61,747 nucleotides of DNA, taken from Bradyrhizobium sp. 138. Lineage in GTDB: Bacteria > Pseudomonadota > Alphaproteobacteria > Rhizobiales > Xanthobacteraceae. How positions within the stretch are numbered: position 1 is the first letter of the stretch; each line of letters opens with the position of its first letter. The translations under genes and the position numbers were made by a program. Location: positions 1-61,747 of the forward strand of contig NZ_JADPKT010000001.1 of the NCBI RefSeq assembly GCF_023074075.1. Direction: 5' to 3'. Below, piece after piece: positions 9,380 through 19,199 of the stretch. Under the pieces are notes generated by a model. It was not told the DNA's origin. It did not search any database and saw only the letters and a program-made list of their open reading frames with translations.

Positions 9380-10716
9380 TGGCTGCACCGCTCCCACGCA
9401 CCTTGGTTCGCGACAGCCTTCGCCTCGCGAGCTTCATCGCATCCATTTTCCTGCCGATTTCCGTCTGCGCACAGCAGGCTCACCCGCTCGATGCCCGATT
9501 CCTGCTGGGTGTCGGCACCCATCAGGGGCTGGGCGGCCCGGTCAGCACGCGCGGTTACGTGCCTTCGGAGAACGTTGCCCAGATCAAGCAACTCGGCCTC
9601 AACGCTTTCCGCGACGATTTTCCCTGGTCCGATTTCGAGGTCGGAGGACGCCGGATGGGGTTCACGCCCAGGCTCGGCAGGCTCGAGGCACAAGTCAGAT
9701 CCGGCGTCGCGCGCCCTCTCCTCATCCTTGCGTTCGGCCATCATCTGGTTCCGAACTCCTCGCCACCGACGACCGATGAAGCGCGACAGCGGTTTGCCGA
9801 CTATGCCGCTGCGGCCGCGCAATCTGTCGTGGCGCAGCATCCGCTCTTCGAGCTCTGGAACGAATGGAATCTGGCGGCAAAGAAGGATGCCGCGTTCTCG
9901 CCGGAAAACTATCTGGCGCTCGCGCAAGTCACGCGGCCGGCGGTCAAGCGAGTTGCGCCCAATGCGCCTTTCCTGGTCGGAGCTCTCGGCGACGATCCGG
10001 GCTGGACATGGACCGAGAAGATGCTGCGGACCGGCATCCTTCAATATGCGGACGGCGCTTCGATCCATCTCTACAATTTCTGCATGGGCCCGAGCAAACG
10101 CACCGCGGCCGAAATCATCGACCGAGTCACCGCGTTTCACCGTCTCGTCGGCCAGGCGAGCGGCAATCCCGATTTTCCCGTCTACGTCACCGAGACCGGC
10201 TGGACCACGGCGACCAACAAATGCGGCGTCAGCGAGCAGGCCCAGGCCGACAATACGGCGCAGCTCATCCTGTGGGCATCGACCGCGACGCGCTGGCTCA
10301 AGGGCATGTGGCTCTACGAGCTCAAGGACAGTGGAAAGAATCCATCGGAGCTGGAGGACAATTTCGGACTCTATCGTTTCGACAATTCGCCAAAGCCGGT
10401 CGCCTGTGCCGCCCAGGGCGCCTGGGCCTTCGTTCGCGCCAGCCTGAGCGCCGAACGACGCGAGCTCGCCAGCGGCGTCGTGTCGATCAATGCATCGACG
10501 GCTTCCGGCGGCAGAGTTGCGGTCTGGTCCGAGGTTCCGGACCGACGCTACGAAATCCGGCTCAAGGGCGATCAACCAGGCGCAAGCTTTGCGACGCCGT
10601 GCGACCGGACGGCAAAGCCTGCGTCCGGGGTCTGGATCCCCGTCTCGAGCACACCGGTCCTGATTGCAGCCAATGACAGTGCCGTTCCCGCCCTGGAGAT
10701 AAGGCCGGCGCGGTAG
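9379..10716 (+). CDS. Exported glycoside hydrolase, clan-A (GH39/PslG-like)
   Basis: A 445-residue protein with a signal peptide (cleavage near residue 31, SVCA/QQ). The body looks like a TIM-barrel retaining glycosidase: acid/base Glu near 162 in LWNEWN and nucleophile Glu near 272 in YVTETGWT, followed by a C-terminal beta-sandwich region. PslG-type enzymes encoded in polysaccharide loci cut the polymer in the periplasm, so a housekeeping or length-control role is likely. It is translationally coupled to the glycosyltransferase before it. Its barrel is related to the N-terminal domain of the gene at 13909 (same EF/ETG pattern, WLYELKDS versus YLYELFDR). Exact GH family is a guess. Confidence 0.78.
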   Translation: MAAPLPRTLVRDSLRLASFIASIFLPISVCAQQAHPLDARFLLGVGTHQGLGGPVSTRGYVPSENVAQIKQLGLNAFRDDFPWSDFEVGGRRMGFTPRLGRLEAQVRSGVARPLLILAFGHHLVPNSSPPTTDEARQRFADYAAAAAQSVVAQHPLFELWNEWNLAAKKDAAFSPENYLALAQVTRPAVKRVAPNAPFLVGALGDDPGWTWTEKMLRTGILQYADGASIHLYNFCMGPSKRTAAEIIDRVTAFHRLVGQASGNPDFPVYVTETGWTTATNKCGVSEQAQADNTAQLILWASTATRWLKGMWLYELKDSGKNPSELEDNFGLYRFDNSPKPVACAAQGAWAFVRASLSAERRELASGVVSINASTASGGRVAVWSEVPDRRYEIRLKGDQPGASFATPCDRTAKPASGVWIPVSSTPVLIAANDSAVPALEIRPAR

Positions 10717-10749
10717 ACGCGAATTTTTTGCAGACATGAGGTTGACGCG

Positions 10750-12024
10750 ATGAAAGTTCTTTTGACGTCCACGCTTTATCCGACGCCTCAGGCCCCAAAG
10801 ATCGTCGGCGGCGCAGAGATCTTCGCGCGGCGTTTCGCCGAAGGCCTGGTGCAGCGCGGTGACGAGGTGGAAGTGATCCGGGCCGCGTCCTCGCCCGCGC
10901 AGGCGCGCGAAAGCTGCAACGGCATCAACGTCTATTCCGCGCCGGTGCAGAACATCTATATGCCCTTCACCGAGCAGAAGAACGTCGCGCTGCGCAGCAT
11001 CTGGCATGCCGTCGACGACTGGCAGATGCAGGCCCCCCTGATCGCGGAGCGCATCCGGGCTTTCAAACCGGACGTGTTGCACTCCAACAATTTGTCGGGC
11101 CTCACCACCGCGATCTGGCGCGTTGCCGCCCAGCTCGGCGTTCCCGTGCTCCATACGCTTCACGATTATTATCTGACCTGCCCGCGCTGCTCGCGCTTCG
11201 AGAACGGACGGTCTTGCGAGCACACCTGCACGAGCTGCGGAATTCTGACCTTTCATCGCAAGCGTGCCACGCACTGGCTCAGCGCCGTGGTCGGCGTGAG
11301 CGAGCGCGTCCTGTCCATTCACACCGACATGGGCATGTTCGCGGAGACGCCGATCCGTACCGTGATCCGCAACGCCTCCACCGAGCCGCCGCGTGCGCCC
11401 TATCCCCGCCCGGTCTGCACCACGGAAGTGACGTTCGGTTTCATCGGTCGCCTCACGGAGGAGAAAGGCATCGACAATCTGATGCGGGCGCTGGCCCTGG
11501 TGCCCCCGGATCGCATCCGCATGATGATCGCCGGCCGTGTCAGCGACGAGGAGCAACGGCGCCTCAGGGCGCTCGCGCCGGATGCGCGGATCGAGTTCAT
11601 GGGCTTCGTGGTGCCGGACGATTTCTACAAGCAAGTCGATGTGGTGATCGCCCCGTCGATCTGGCACGACCCTGGCCCGCTCGTCGTCGCCGACGCCAAA
11701 GCGGCGGGCAGGCCGCTGCTCGGAACGCGCTTTGGCGGAATGCCCGAGGTCATCGAGCACGGCGTCACGGGCTGGCTGACCGAAGCCGATCCGCAATCCC
11801 TGGCCAAGAGCATGCTTGCGGTCGCGGCCGATCCGCACAAGATCGACGAGATCAGCCGGCGCCTCATCGCCGATACCAACAAGTGGATATTTGCCGACGT
11901 GCTGTCTTCATACAAGAACCTGTATGAACAATTGCGCGAGCAGCGGATGTCGCACTTGCGCGCAGCCACGACCGAAGCGCCCCAGGGACCGGTCGTCGGC
12001 AAGGAGCGCCTCATTCCGCGATGA
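10750..12024 (+). CDS. Family-4 glycosyltransferase with Cys-rich insert
   Basis: A 424-residue GT-B enzyme beginning MKVLLTSTLYPTP and containing the GGAEIF acceptor loop. An unusual Cys cluster (TCPRCSRF ... CEHTCTSCGI, residues near 145-165) is a known variant in this family and could bind metal. The donor domain has FGFIGRLTEEKGIDNL and PSIWHDPGPLVVADA. Its last four bases overlap the next start (ATGA), so it is co-translated with the flippase. It should act in EPS repeat-unit assembly; the sugar is not predictable. Confidence 0.86.
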   Translation: MKVLLTSTLYPTPQAPKIVGGAEIFARRFAEGLVQRGDEVEVIRAASSPAQARESCNGINVYSAPVQNIYMPFTEQKNVALRSIWHAVDDWQMQAPLIAERIRAFKPDVLHSNNLSGLTTAIWRVAAQLGVPVLHTLHDYYLTCPRCSRFENGRSCEHTCTSCGILTFHRKRATHWLSAVVGVSERVLSIHTDMGMFAETPIRTVIRNASTEPPRAPYPRPVCTTEVTFGFIGRLTEEKGIDNLMRALALVPPDRIRMMIAGRVSDEEQRRLRALAPDARIEFMGFVVPDDFYKQVDVVIAPSIWHDPGPLVVADAKAAGRPLLGTRFGGMPEVIEHGVTGWLTEADPQSLAKSMLAVAADPHKIDEISRRLIADTNKWIFADVLSSYKNLYEQLREQRMSHLRAATTEAPQGPVVGKERLIPR

Positions 12025-13412
12025 CACGCCTCCTCGCCATGGCGGGCTACGTCTACCAGAGCGCCGCGGCGATCATCCTGATCTTCGCGGTCAGTCATCT
12101 GTTGCCCGCAGCCGACTACACCAGCTTTTCCCTCGCGCTGGCCTCGAGCCAATTGCTCTGCGTCCTGATGTTCGAGTGGCTGCAGCTCGCCGGACTGCGC
12201 TTTCTGGCCGCAGCCGGGGAGAACGAGGCGGCCCGGCTGAGGTGGTCGCTGTTTGCAGCAGGCCTCTCGAGTGCGGGCGCGCTGGTCGTGGTCGGGAGCT
12301 GCGCATCCATGGCCAGCGCGCTTCCGGCAGGAATCATCGCGTTGGGTCTCGGCATCTCCGTGCTTCAGGGCTTGACCGATCTCTACTTCCTGTCGGTCCG
12401 GCTGTCCGACCGGCTGGGCATCGCGTCCTCGCTTCTTGCGCTGCGTGCCACCGCGCTCCTGACAGGCGCCGCCGCGGGAGGAGCGATGTCAGGGACAGCC
12501 GAAGCTGCGCTGCTCGGGATTGCGTCGGGTCACGTGCTGGGCCTCGTCGCCGGCCTTCTCTCGTATCGCACGCCGCTGGAACGCGCCTCGTTGCAGACGA
12601 TGCTGACCGACTGGAAGACGTTCGCCCGCTACGGCATGCTCGCGGCGGGCGCATCCGTCATCCATTTGTCGGTGCCGGTGCTGCTCCGTGTCATCATCAT
12701 CGGCCGGCTGGGCGCAACGGGGGCAGGCGCAGGATTTTCGATCGCGCTCGACCTGCTGCAGCGTCCGTTCTGGGTCCTCAACGCCGCAATCCACACCGTG
12801 AGCTATCCCGAATTGATCAAGGACTTCGAGCGCGGGACCGTCATGAAGTCGGTTCAATCGGCGCGGCGGATGTTCGAATTCATGATCTGCACGACCCTCG
12901 TGCTGCTCGGCGGCCTGGTCGGCTTCATTCCGGATGCAGCCCGTATCCTGGTGCCGCAAGAGAGCCTCGATGGCTTCCTGGCGACGGCGCCGACGGTCGC
13001 CGCCTTCTATTTCCTGCATACGCATCTGCAGGCGACCATCGCGGTGGTTCCGCACCTGGAAAAGCTCGCGACCAGGCTCGTGGTCGTCGCGGCCGGCCAG
13101 CTCGCGATCGTCGCAGCCGCCGCGCTGATCGCGGTATGGGCCGGACTGTCGCCGCGACAGGCAGTCGGCTGCGCTTCGCTCGCCACCCTCGCAACGATCC
13201 TGGTCGCGCTCGGTCCGACCCTGCGGTTCGAGGCATTCCCGCGCTGGTCGTTGGTCGTGCAGGCCTTGGTGGCCGCAATCCTGATCGGATCGCTGGGCTC
13301 GATGCCGACGGAGCCCGCGACCTGGCTCGCCGGCAAGATCGTGATCGCCGCGATTGCAACGGCCGTCATCGGATGGCGCGGCGACTTTCTGATGCTGGCC
13401 CGCCGCAGCTAA
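12021..13412 (+). CDS. Wzx-like polysaccharide flippase (MOP family)
   Basis: A 463-residue hydrophobic protein with about 12-14 membrane segments, starting directly with one (YVYQSAAAIILIFAVSHLLP). Composition and segment order fit the oligosaccharide flippase branch of the MOP superfamily, which moves undecaprenyl-linked repeat units to the periplasm. It overlaps the preceding glycosyltransferase by four bases. A second, leftward flippase lies at 20605-22062, so this locus has two; they may serve two glycans or two repeat-unit forms. No sharp catalytic motif exists for this family, so the call rests on topology and context. Confidence 0.75.
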   Translation: MTRLLAMAGYVYQSAAAIILIFAVSHLLPAADYTSFSLALASSQLLCVLMFEWLQLAGLRFLAAAGENEAARLRWSLFAAGLSSAGALVVVGSCASMASALPAGIIALGLGISVLQGLTDLYFLSVRLSDRLGIASSLLALRATALLTGAAAGGAMSGTAEAALLGIASGHVLGLVAGLLSYRTPLERASLQTMLTDWKTFARYGMLAAGASVIHLSVPVLLRVIIIGRLGATGAGAGFSIALDLLQRPFWVLNAAIHTVSYPELIKDFERGTVMKSVQSARRMFEFMICTTLVLLGGLVGFIPDAARILVPQESLDGFLATAPTVAAFYFLHTHLQATIAVVPHLEKLATRLVVVAAGQLAIVAAAALIAVWAGLSPRQAVGCASLATLATILVALGPTLRFEAFPRWSLVVQALVAAILIGSLGSMPTEPATWLAGKIVIAAIATAVIGWRGDFLMLARRS

Positions 13413-13908
13413 TTGGTCGCCGGGTTCCGATGCGGAACCAGCTGGCCGGGTTCAACCTCAGCAGCGGGCGCCTGCATCATCCCTGGGCATCTACAACCCT
13501 CGCACGCAAATCCAGGACCTTAACCGCCAATCGAAGCGGCATCTGCGAACTTGCCGTGCAAAAAGCGAATGTGCCGCAAGACGGGACGAGACAAAAGGAC
13601 GCTCCGAATGACGGTCAAGTGCCGCGGCTGCCGTTTCGAACAGCCGTTGTATGAATTCAGTTCGCGCAGTGTGCGCGCACATTCAGCAGTGCAAATCGAG
13701 AAAATCTTGAAAGCGCCTTCCTCACGCCATCCTGCACCGGCATCGCATCAATATTCTGCTACGACGCGAGTCGAGCTGTTCCCGCACAAGGAACCTCATT
13801 TCACTCGCGATTTGTAGCTTCCATTTTTATCTGAAATTCACACTCGACAGAGAAGCTTGAACGCAAATCCTGCGAGCAATTTTGCTCGCGCTGAAACTCG
13901 AGTGTGCA
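13413..13908. other. Intergenic region before the repeat-bearing hydrolase
   Basis: About 500 bp without a supported gene. Small frames here have no family features. The final 130 bases are more AT-rich (TCCATTTTTATCTGAAATTC near 13821) and probably hold the promoter of the gene at 13909. Confidence 0.5.
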
Positions 13909-16900
13909 ATGTCAGACCAGACCATCCTCTCCGCCAGCGGCTTCATCAACTCCATTGGCGTCAACACGCACGCCGGCTTCGGGTGGACCGGCTACAACAA
14001 TCTCGCACTGATGGCCGATGACCTCGAGTATCTCGGCGTCACCCATCTCCGCGACGCGATGGGGACCAGCCCGGCTGCGCAACCCGTCGTCGACGGTCTG
14101 GCTGCTGCCGGCTACAAGTTCGACTTCCTGGTGTCGTCCGCCCTGCCCCAGACGGGCACGACCGGGCTGCAGAACTACATCGCCTCGCTCCAGAAATTCG
14201 CGGCGAGCCACCCGGGCAGCATCAGCGCCATCGAGGGTCTCAACGAGGCCAATCATCAGCCCTTCAGCTACAACGGCAGTTCGAGTCTCACTGCCGCGGC
14301 TCAGTTCCAGAGTGCGCTCTATCAGGCCGTCAACGCCAACGCCACGCTCGGCAGCATCCCCGTCTACAATCTGTCATTGGCCTACAACGATCCGCAGGGC
14401 TACAGCCAGCTCGGCGACATGTCGGGCTCGGTCGACTACGCCAACGCCCATGCCTATGTCAGCACCGGCCTGACAACCGGCAGCTCGATTGCGGCGACGC
14501 TGAGCGCCGTCATGACCGCAGCGCCCGGCAAGCCGGTCGTCATCACGGAAACCGGCTACACCACGCAAGCCAACACCCAATATCTCGGCGTCAACGAGAC
14601 GGTGCAGGCCAAATCAATCCTGAACACGCTGGTCGACGCCTACAAGGCCGGCGTCAGCGCGACTTATCTCTACGAGCTGTTCGACCGCGACTCGTCCGCC
14701 GGCAATACCAATCCCGAAGCCAATTTCGGACTGTTCAATTCCGACGGGACACCGAAGCTCGCCGCCACCGCCATTCACAACCTGACGACCATTCTGGCCG
14801 ACGACGGCAAGGGCAGCCTGCAGCCGACTGATCCATTGAACTATACCCTGAGCAACATGCCAGCATCGGGCAACAGCATGGTGCTCGGCAAGAGCAACGG
14901 CGCTTACGAGCTCGTCGTGTGGGCGGAGCCGAAGCTCTGGAACGATTCCACCGATACCGAGGTGTCCAATAGTGCCCAGACAGTCACGGTGAATCTCGGC
15001 GCGGTCCATCATTCGGTGAAAGTGTATGACACGCTGACGGGAACCACCGCGATCGCCAGCTACACCGACGTCAGCACGATCACCATCCCGGTCAGCGATC
15101 ACCCGCTGATCATCGAGATCGACGCGCCTCCGACCACCTCGACTCCGCCGGACTCCCGGACCAGCATCACGGGCACCGCTGCCGCGATCGTGCCGCAGCT
15201 GTCCGACCTGAGCGAGTCGACGGCGCTGCAGACCATCACGCTGACCGACTCCCACGTGCTGCCGGTGGCCTCGAAGGCGACCATGGACTACATCATCGCC
15301 CATTACGGCAGCGCTCTCTCCAAGATCCAGGGCGGCTACTCGTTCTCGGTGACGAACTCGGCCGCGACCTGGAGCAGCACGAAGACCTATAACGCCAGCG
15401 GCACGCTTCTGTCGAAGTCGGATACCGGCCTCAATTCGAGCGGGCAGCCGACCTCGACCACCGTCGCCTACACCGACGGCTCCAAGGACCTGATCAGCTA
15501 CACCGGCGGCGTGCAGACAAAATTCGTGCACATCGGCACCGACGCAACCAGGACCACCGACACCTACAACACGGCCGGCACCCTTCTGAGCGAAGTCGTC
15601 CAGAAGTCCGACGGCTATTACTCCACCACCCTCTATACCAACGGCGTGAAGACGGCCGCCTACGTCAAGAATGCCGACGGTTCACAGGACAACTATACCT
15701 ACGGCATCACGGGCAAGAGCTTCACCACCCAGGTTCAGCATCTCGATGCCTCCGGGAAGGTCACCTCGGTGACCCGCAGCCATGCCGACGGCTCGCTGGA
15801 TTCGACGCAAGTCTACAACAGCGACGGCAGCAGCGTGATCACCACCTATAGCGCCACCGGCGTCAAGCTGGTCGAGACGGCCTATCATGCCGATCACAGC
15901 AAGGATGTCTGGACCTACAACATCACGGGCCAGAACTACACGAGCGAGCACGACGTCTACAACGCAAACGGCTTCCTCACCAGCCTGACGCGCCTGCACA
16001 GCGACGGCAGTCTCGCCTTCAAGCTGATCCAGACGACCGACGGCACCAAGACGACCGATTGGTACAATGCCGCCGGCAGCCTCACCAGCGAGGTCGTGCA
16101 GAAGGCGGACGGCACCACTTCGACCACGACCTACAGCAATGGCGTCAAGACCAATACCTATGTGAAGAATGCCGACGGCAGCCAGGACAATTACGCCTTT
16201 GGCATCACCGGCAAGAGCTACACCACACAGATCCAGCACGTCGATCCCTCAGGCAAGATCACGGCCGTGACCCGCAAGCATGCCGACGGCACGCTCGACT
16301 ATACGCAGGTCATCAACGCCGACGGCAGCAGCGTCATCACCAATTACGATGCCACAGGAACGCGGATCAAGGAAGCCGACTTCCACGCTGACGGCAGCAA
16401 GGACGTCTTCCTCTTCAACATCACCGGCCAGAACTACACGACCGAGCACGACATCTACGATGCGACCGGCTTCCTCACCACGCTGATTCGCAAGCACGCC
16501 GACGGCAGCATGGCGTTCAAACTGGTGCAGAGCGCCGATGGGACCAAGACCACAGACTGGTACGACGCCAACGGCGTCCTCACCAGCGAGGTGCTCCAGA
16601 AGTCGAGCGGCTACAGCGCGACCACGGTGTACACCAACGGCGTGAAGACCGCGGCCTACATCACCAATGCCGACATGAGTCACGACAACTACAGCTACAA
16701 CATCACCGGCCAGAGCTACACCACGCAGTACCAGCACCTCGATCCATCCGGCCAGACCACCGAGGTCACCCGCTGGCATGCGGACAACACGCTCGACTAT
16801 ACCCAGGTCGTCAACAGCGACGGCAGCAGCGTGGTCACCAACTACGATGCGGCCGGCGTCAAGAAGACGCAAACCGACTACCACGCCGACGGGTCGAAGG

Positions 16901-17817
16901 ACGTCTTCCAGTTCAACATCGTCGGCCAGACCTATACGAACGAGCACGACAGCTACGATTCGACCGGCTTCCTCACCGACATCGTTCGCACCCACGCCGA
17001 CAACAGCCTGGCCTTCACGCTGGAGCAGAGCGCCGACGGCACCAAGACCTCTGACTGGTACGACGCCAACGGCGTCATCACCAGCGAAGTGACGACCAAG
17101 AGCGATGGTTACAGCTCCACGACCGTCTATACCGGCGGTGTGAAGTCCGCTGCCTATATCAAGAATGCAGATGGCACGTCGGACAACTGGAACTACAACA
17201 TCACCGGGCAGTCCTACACCACCCAGCATCAACACCTCGATGCCTCGGGCAAGATGGTGGAGCTCACCCGGACCCACGCCGACGGCACTTTGGACTATAC
17301 CCAGGTCATCCACGACGACGGCAGCAAGCTGACCGACATCTACAGCAGTGCCGGCACCAAGACCCAGGAGATCGCCAACAACGTCGACGGCTCGAAGGAC
17401 GTCTTCCTGTTCAACTTCAACGGACAGACCGGCACCACGCAGCACGAGAACTACAATTCCGCCAGCGCCCTTCAGTTCGTCGACCAGACCAAGACCGACG
17501 GCACCCACAACGTCACGGCCGTCGCCGGCGGCATCACGATCCAGGGCGGGGCCGGAAACGACGTGTTCTCGGCGGCACCCAACTCAACGACGGTGGCTTA
17601 TGATCACGGCCAGGACCAGATCCTCAATTTCCAGTCCGGCGACGGCACAACTCACGACGTGGTCCAGATCTCGAAGCTGCTCGCCGCGGACTACAGTCAC
17701 CTCCAGATCACGCAATCCGGCACGAACGCGCTCATCACGTTCTCGGCCAATGATTCGATCCTGCTGAAGAACGTCTATGTCTCCAGCCTGACGAGCCACG
17801 ACTTCACGTTCGTCTGA
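13909..17817 (+). CDS. Type-I-secreted glycoside hydrolase with 166-residue repeats
   Basis: A 1302-residue protein with no N-terminal signal peptide. Residues 1-300 are a TIM-barrel glycosidase domain related to the gene at 9379: Glu near 113 in EGLNEANH (acid/base) and near 214 in VITETGYT (nucleophile). A beta-sandwich follows (to about 410), then a Thr/Ser/Pro linker. From about residue 549 a 166-residue unit (start TTDWY, NG or AG, LTSEV) repeats about 3.8 times, built from shorter YD/RHS-like strands (ADGS, NITGQ, YTT). The tail has an RTX-like GGAGNDVF motif and ends hydrophobically (SLTSHDFTFV), typical of type I secretion. I infer an extracellular glycanase acting on the EPS, comparable in export logic to rhizobial PlyA/ExsH. 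ATG 13909 is preferred to TTG 13882. Confidence 0.8.
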   Translation: MSDQTILSASGFINSIGVNTHAGFGWTGYNNLALMADDLEYLGVTHLRDAMGTSPAAQPVVDGLAAAGYKFDFLVSSALPQTGTTGLQNYIASLQKFAASHPGSISAIEGLNEANHQPFSYNGSSSLTAAAQFQSALYQAVNANATLGSIPVYNLSLAYNDPQGYSQLGDMSGSVDYANAHAYVSTGLTTGSSIAATLSAVMTAAPGKPVVITETGYTTQANTQYLGVNETVQAKSILNTLVDAYKAGVSATYLYELFDRDSSAGNTNPEANFGLFNSDGTPKLAATAIHNLTTILADDGKGSLQPTDPLNYTLSNMPASGNSMVLGKSNGAYELVVWAEPKLWNDSTDTEVSNSAQTVTVNLGAVHHSVKVYDTLTGTTAIASYTDVSTITIPVSDHPLIIEIDAPPTTSTPPDSRTSITGTAAAIVPQLSDLSESTALQTITLTDSHVLPVASKATMDYIIAHYGSALSKIQGGYSFSVTNSAATWSSTKTYNASGTLLSKSDTGLNSSGQPTSTTVAYTDGSKDLISYTGGVQTKFVHIGTDATRTTDTYNTAGTLLSEVVQKSDGYYSTTLYTNGVKTAAYVKNADGSQDNYTYGITGKSFTTQVQHLDASGKVTSVTRSHADGSLDSTQVYNSDGSSVITTYSATGVKLVETAYHADHSKDVWTYNITGQNYTSEHDVYNANGFLTSLTRLHSDGSLAFKLIQTTDGTKTTDWYNAAGSLTSEVVQKADGTTSTTTYSNGVKTNTYVKNADGSQDNYAFGITGKSYTTQIQHVDPSGKITAVTRKHADGTLDYTQVINADGSSVITNYDATGTRIKEADFHADGSKDVFLFNITGQNYTTEHDIYDATGFLTTLIRKHADGSMAFKLVQSADGTKTTDWYDANGVLTSEVLQKSSGYSATTVYTNGVKTAAYITNADMSHDNYSYNITGQSYTTQYQHLDPSGQTTEVTRWHADNTLDYTQVVNSDGSSVVTNYDAAGVKKTQTDYHADGSKDVFQFNIVGQTYTNEHDSYDSTGFLTDIVRTHADNSLAFTLEQSADGTKTSDWYDANGVITSEVTTKSDGYSSTTVYTGGVKSAAYIKNADGTSDNWNYNITGQSYTTQHQHLDASGKMVELTRTHADGTLDYTQVIHDDGSKLTDIYSSAGTKTQEIANNVDGSKDVFLFNFNGQTGTTQHENYNSASALQFVDQTKTDGTHNVTAVAGGITIQGGAGNDVFSAAPNSTTVAYDHGQDQILNFQSGDGTTHDVVQISKLLAADYSHLQITQSGTNALITFSANDSILLKNVYVSSLTSHDFTFV
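15553..17460 (+). repeat. 498-bp in-frame tandem repeat, about 3.8 copies
   Basis: Unit starts fall exactly 498 bp apart at 15553, 16051, 16549 and 17047, each encoding TTD(T/W)Y or TSDWY. The last unit degenerates before the RTX-like tail. Copies differ at many third positions, so the array is old or has been selected at the protein level. Confidence 0.88.
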
Positions 17818-17852
17818 GCACGAAATACTGCCCAGACGCGCGCCACGTTGCC

Positions 17853-17883
17853 GGGGCCGGGACCATGCAGAGGTCCCGGCCCC
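17853..17883 (+). terminator. Strong hairpin after the repeat-bearing hydrolase
   Basis: GGGGCCGGGACC (17853-17864) pairs perfectly with GGTCCCGGCCCC (17872-17883) across a 7-base loop. The following ATTCTCTTG has only a weak T-run, so it may stabilise the 3' end as much as terminate. Confidence 0.7.
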
Positions 17884-18079
17884 ATTCTCTTGTCGGGCGC
17901 CTGCCTCATCGATGAGCAGAGGGCTGACTGCCATCCGCTATTGGATGGGCCCCATGAATTCTGACGGAGAATTCTGACGGACTGCCGCGATTGCGCCGCG
18001 TCGGCCAACGCGCTCAGCGAACTTGCGTCACAATTCGCCTCTAGAAGAAAGATGAACCGCGCAAGGACTCCGAGGCCCG

Positions 18080-19198
18080 ATGGAAGCCAGTGAAGCAAGA
18101 CGTTTTGTCGTTCTCGACTTCTACCGCTTCGTCGCCGCGCTCGGGGTCTTCATTTTCCACCTGAAGCTGATCGACCCGGGCATCTCGCCGGCCTGGAACG
18201 GGTCCTATGGCCTGTTCGTGGACATGTTCTTCATCCTGTCCGGCTTCGTGATCTCCTACTCCTATCCGTCCGACGCGCGTGGCATGCGCGCCTATTCCCG
18301 CTTCATGATCCGCCGCATCGCGCGGATCTATCCGTTGCACCTTTTGAGCCTTCTCATCTTCGTGGTGCTCATCGGCGTCGGCCTGGAGCGTACGGCGCGG
18401 TCGACCGCGCTGGACTTCCTGTATAACCTCCTGCTGCTGCAGGCCTGGGGCGTCACCGATCACCTCAGCTTCAACTCGCCGTCCTGGTCGATCAGCGCGG
18501 AATTCTTCTGCTATCTGATCTTCCCGCTCCTGATGCTGTTCGCGCGCAAGCTGAATCCCCTGGCGCTGGCTGCAATCGTCGCGGCGCTCTATCTGGTCCT
18601 GGCGCACGGCCATTTGCCGATCTGGCAGGAACGCTCGCAGATGTACGGGGCCAATTACGATTACGGCATGCTCCGCGCGCTGCCGAGCTTCCTGAACGGC
18701 ATCCTGCTCGCGATCCTGTTCCGGATGTCGCAGCCCTACCGGCAGAAGCGGGTGGTGTTCGCGGGCATCGCCATGTTCGGCATCTCCGTGCTCGTCCTCA
18801 ACGTCTTCGCCAAGCCGGACCTTGCCATTCTGCTGTTCTCCTGCGCCATTCTGCTCACCGCAGTCGGCGAAAGCGCCTTCACCGAGTTCCCCGGCGCCCG
18901 CCTGCTCGGACGGCTCGGCAACACCTCATATGCGATCTACATGCTGCACGACGCCGTTCTGATTGCCGCGTTCAAACCGTTGTGGGGCTGGCTTGGACTG
19001 CGCCCGGAGCAGTTCGGCCTGTTCGCCCTCGCCTGCTGCGTGGTGCTGACGATCATCGCAGACCGCACCTACGCCTATTTCGAGAATCCGGCGCGCCGCC
19101 TCGTCAACGGCCTGGCCGACACTGCCTCCCGCAAGGTCCGGCCGGTGACGGCCGAGACGCCCATGAGTTTCGAGAACACGGAGCGGGCGGTCAACTGA
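18080..19198 (+). CDS. Acyltransferase-3 membrane protein
   Basis: A 372-residue inner-membrane protein with the family start FVVLDFYRFVAALGVFIFHL (catalytic His at the end of that motif), RRIARIYPLHLL and about ten hydrophobic segments. It should O-acylate the EPS or its lipid-linked precursor. It is the last rightward gene in this part of the locus and converges on the pyruvyltransferase-like gene, with a hairpin between them. The acyl donor and acceptor are not known. GAAG-type ribosome signals are weak and the ATG at 18080 is the earliest that keeps the motif near the N-terminus. Confidence 0.87.
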   Translation: MEASEARRFVVLDFYRFVAALGVFIFHLKLIDPGISPAWNGSYGLFVDMFFILSGFVISYSYPSDARGMRAYSRFMIRRIARIYPLHLLSLLIFVVLIGVGLERTARSTALDFLYNLLLLQAWGVTDHLSFNSPSWSISAEFFCYLIFPLLMLFARKLNPLALAAIVAALYLVLAHGHLPIWQERSQMYGANYDYGMLRALPSFLNGILLAILFRMSQPYRQKRVVFAGIAMFGISVLVLNVFAKPDLAILLFSCAILLTAVGESAFTEFPGARLLGRLGNTSYAIYMLHDAVLIAAFKPLWGWLGLRPEQFGLFALACCVVLTIIADRTYAYFENPARRLVNGLADTASRKVRPVTAETPMSFENTERAVN

Positions 19199-19199
19199 C

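Noticed and set aside
9298..11838. 846-residue antisense open frame
   Set aside because: It overlaps three well-supported genes with family motifs, is rich in Arg/Gly/Asp, and has no domain; long antisense frames are normal in GC-rich DNA.
11816..13654. 612-residue open frame on the same strand as the flippase
   Set aside because: It lies in another frame across the end of a glycosyltransferase and the whole flippase; Arg-rich with no membrane segments or family motif.
15553..17460. CRISPR or intergenic repeat array
   Set aside because: The repeats are 498 bp, in frame and within a gene, with no spacers; no CRISPR array was seen in the window.
16249..17508. Antisense frame of 419 residues with Val/Gly repeats
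   Set aside because: Its repeats mirror the 498-bp repeat of the sense gene; only the sense frame has catalytic and secretion features.
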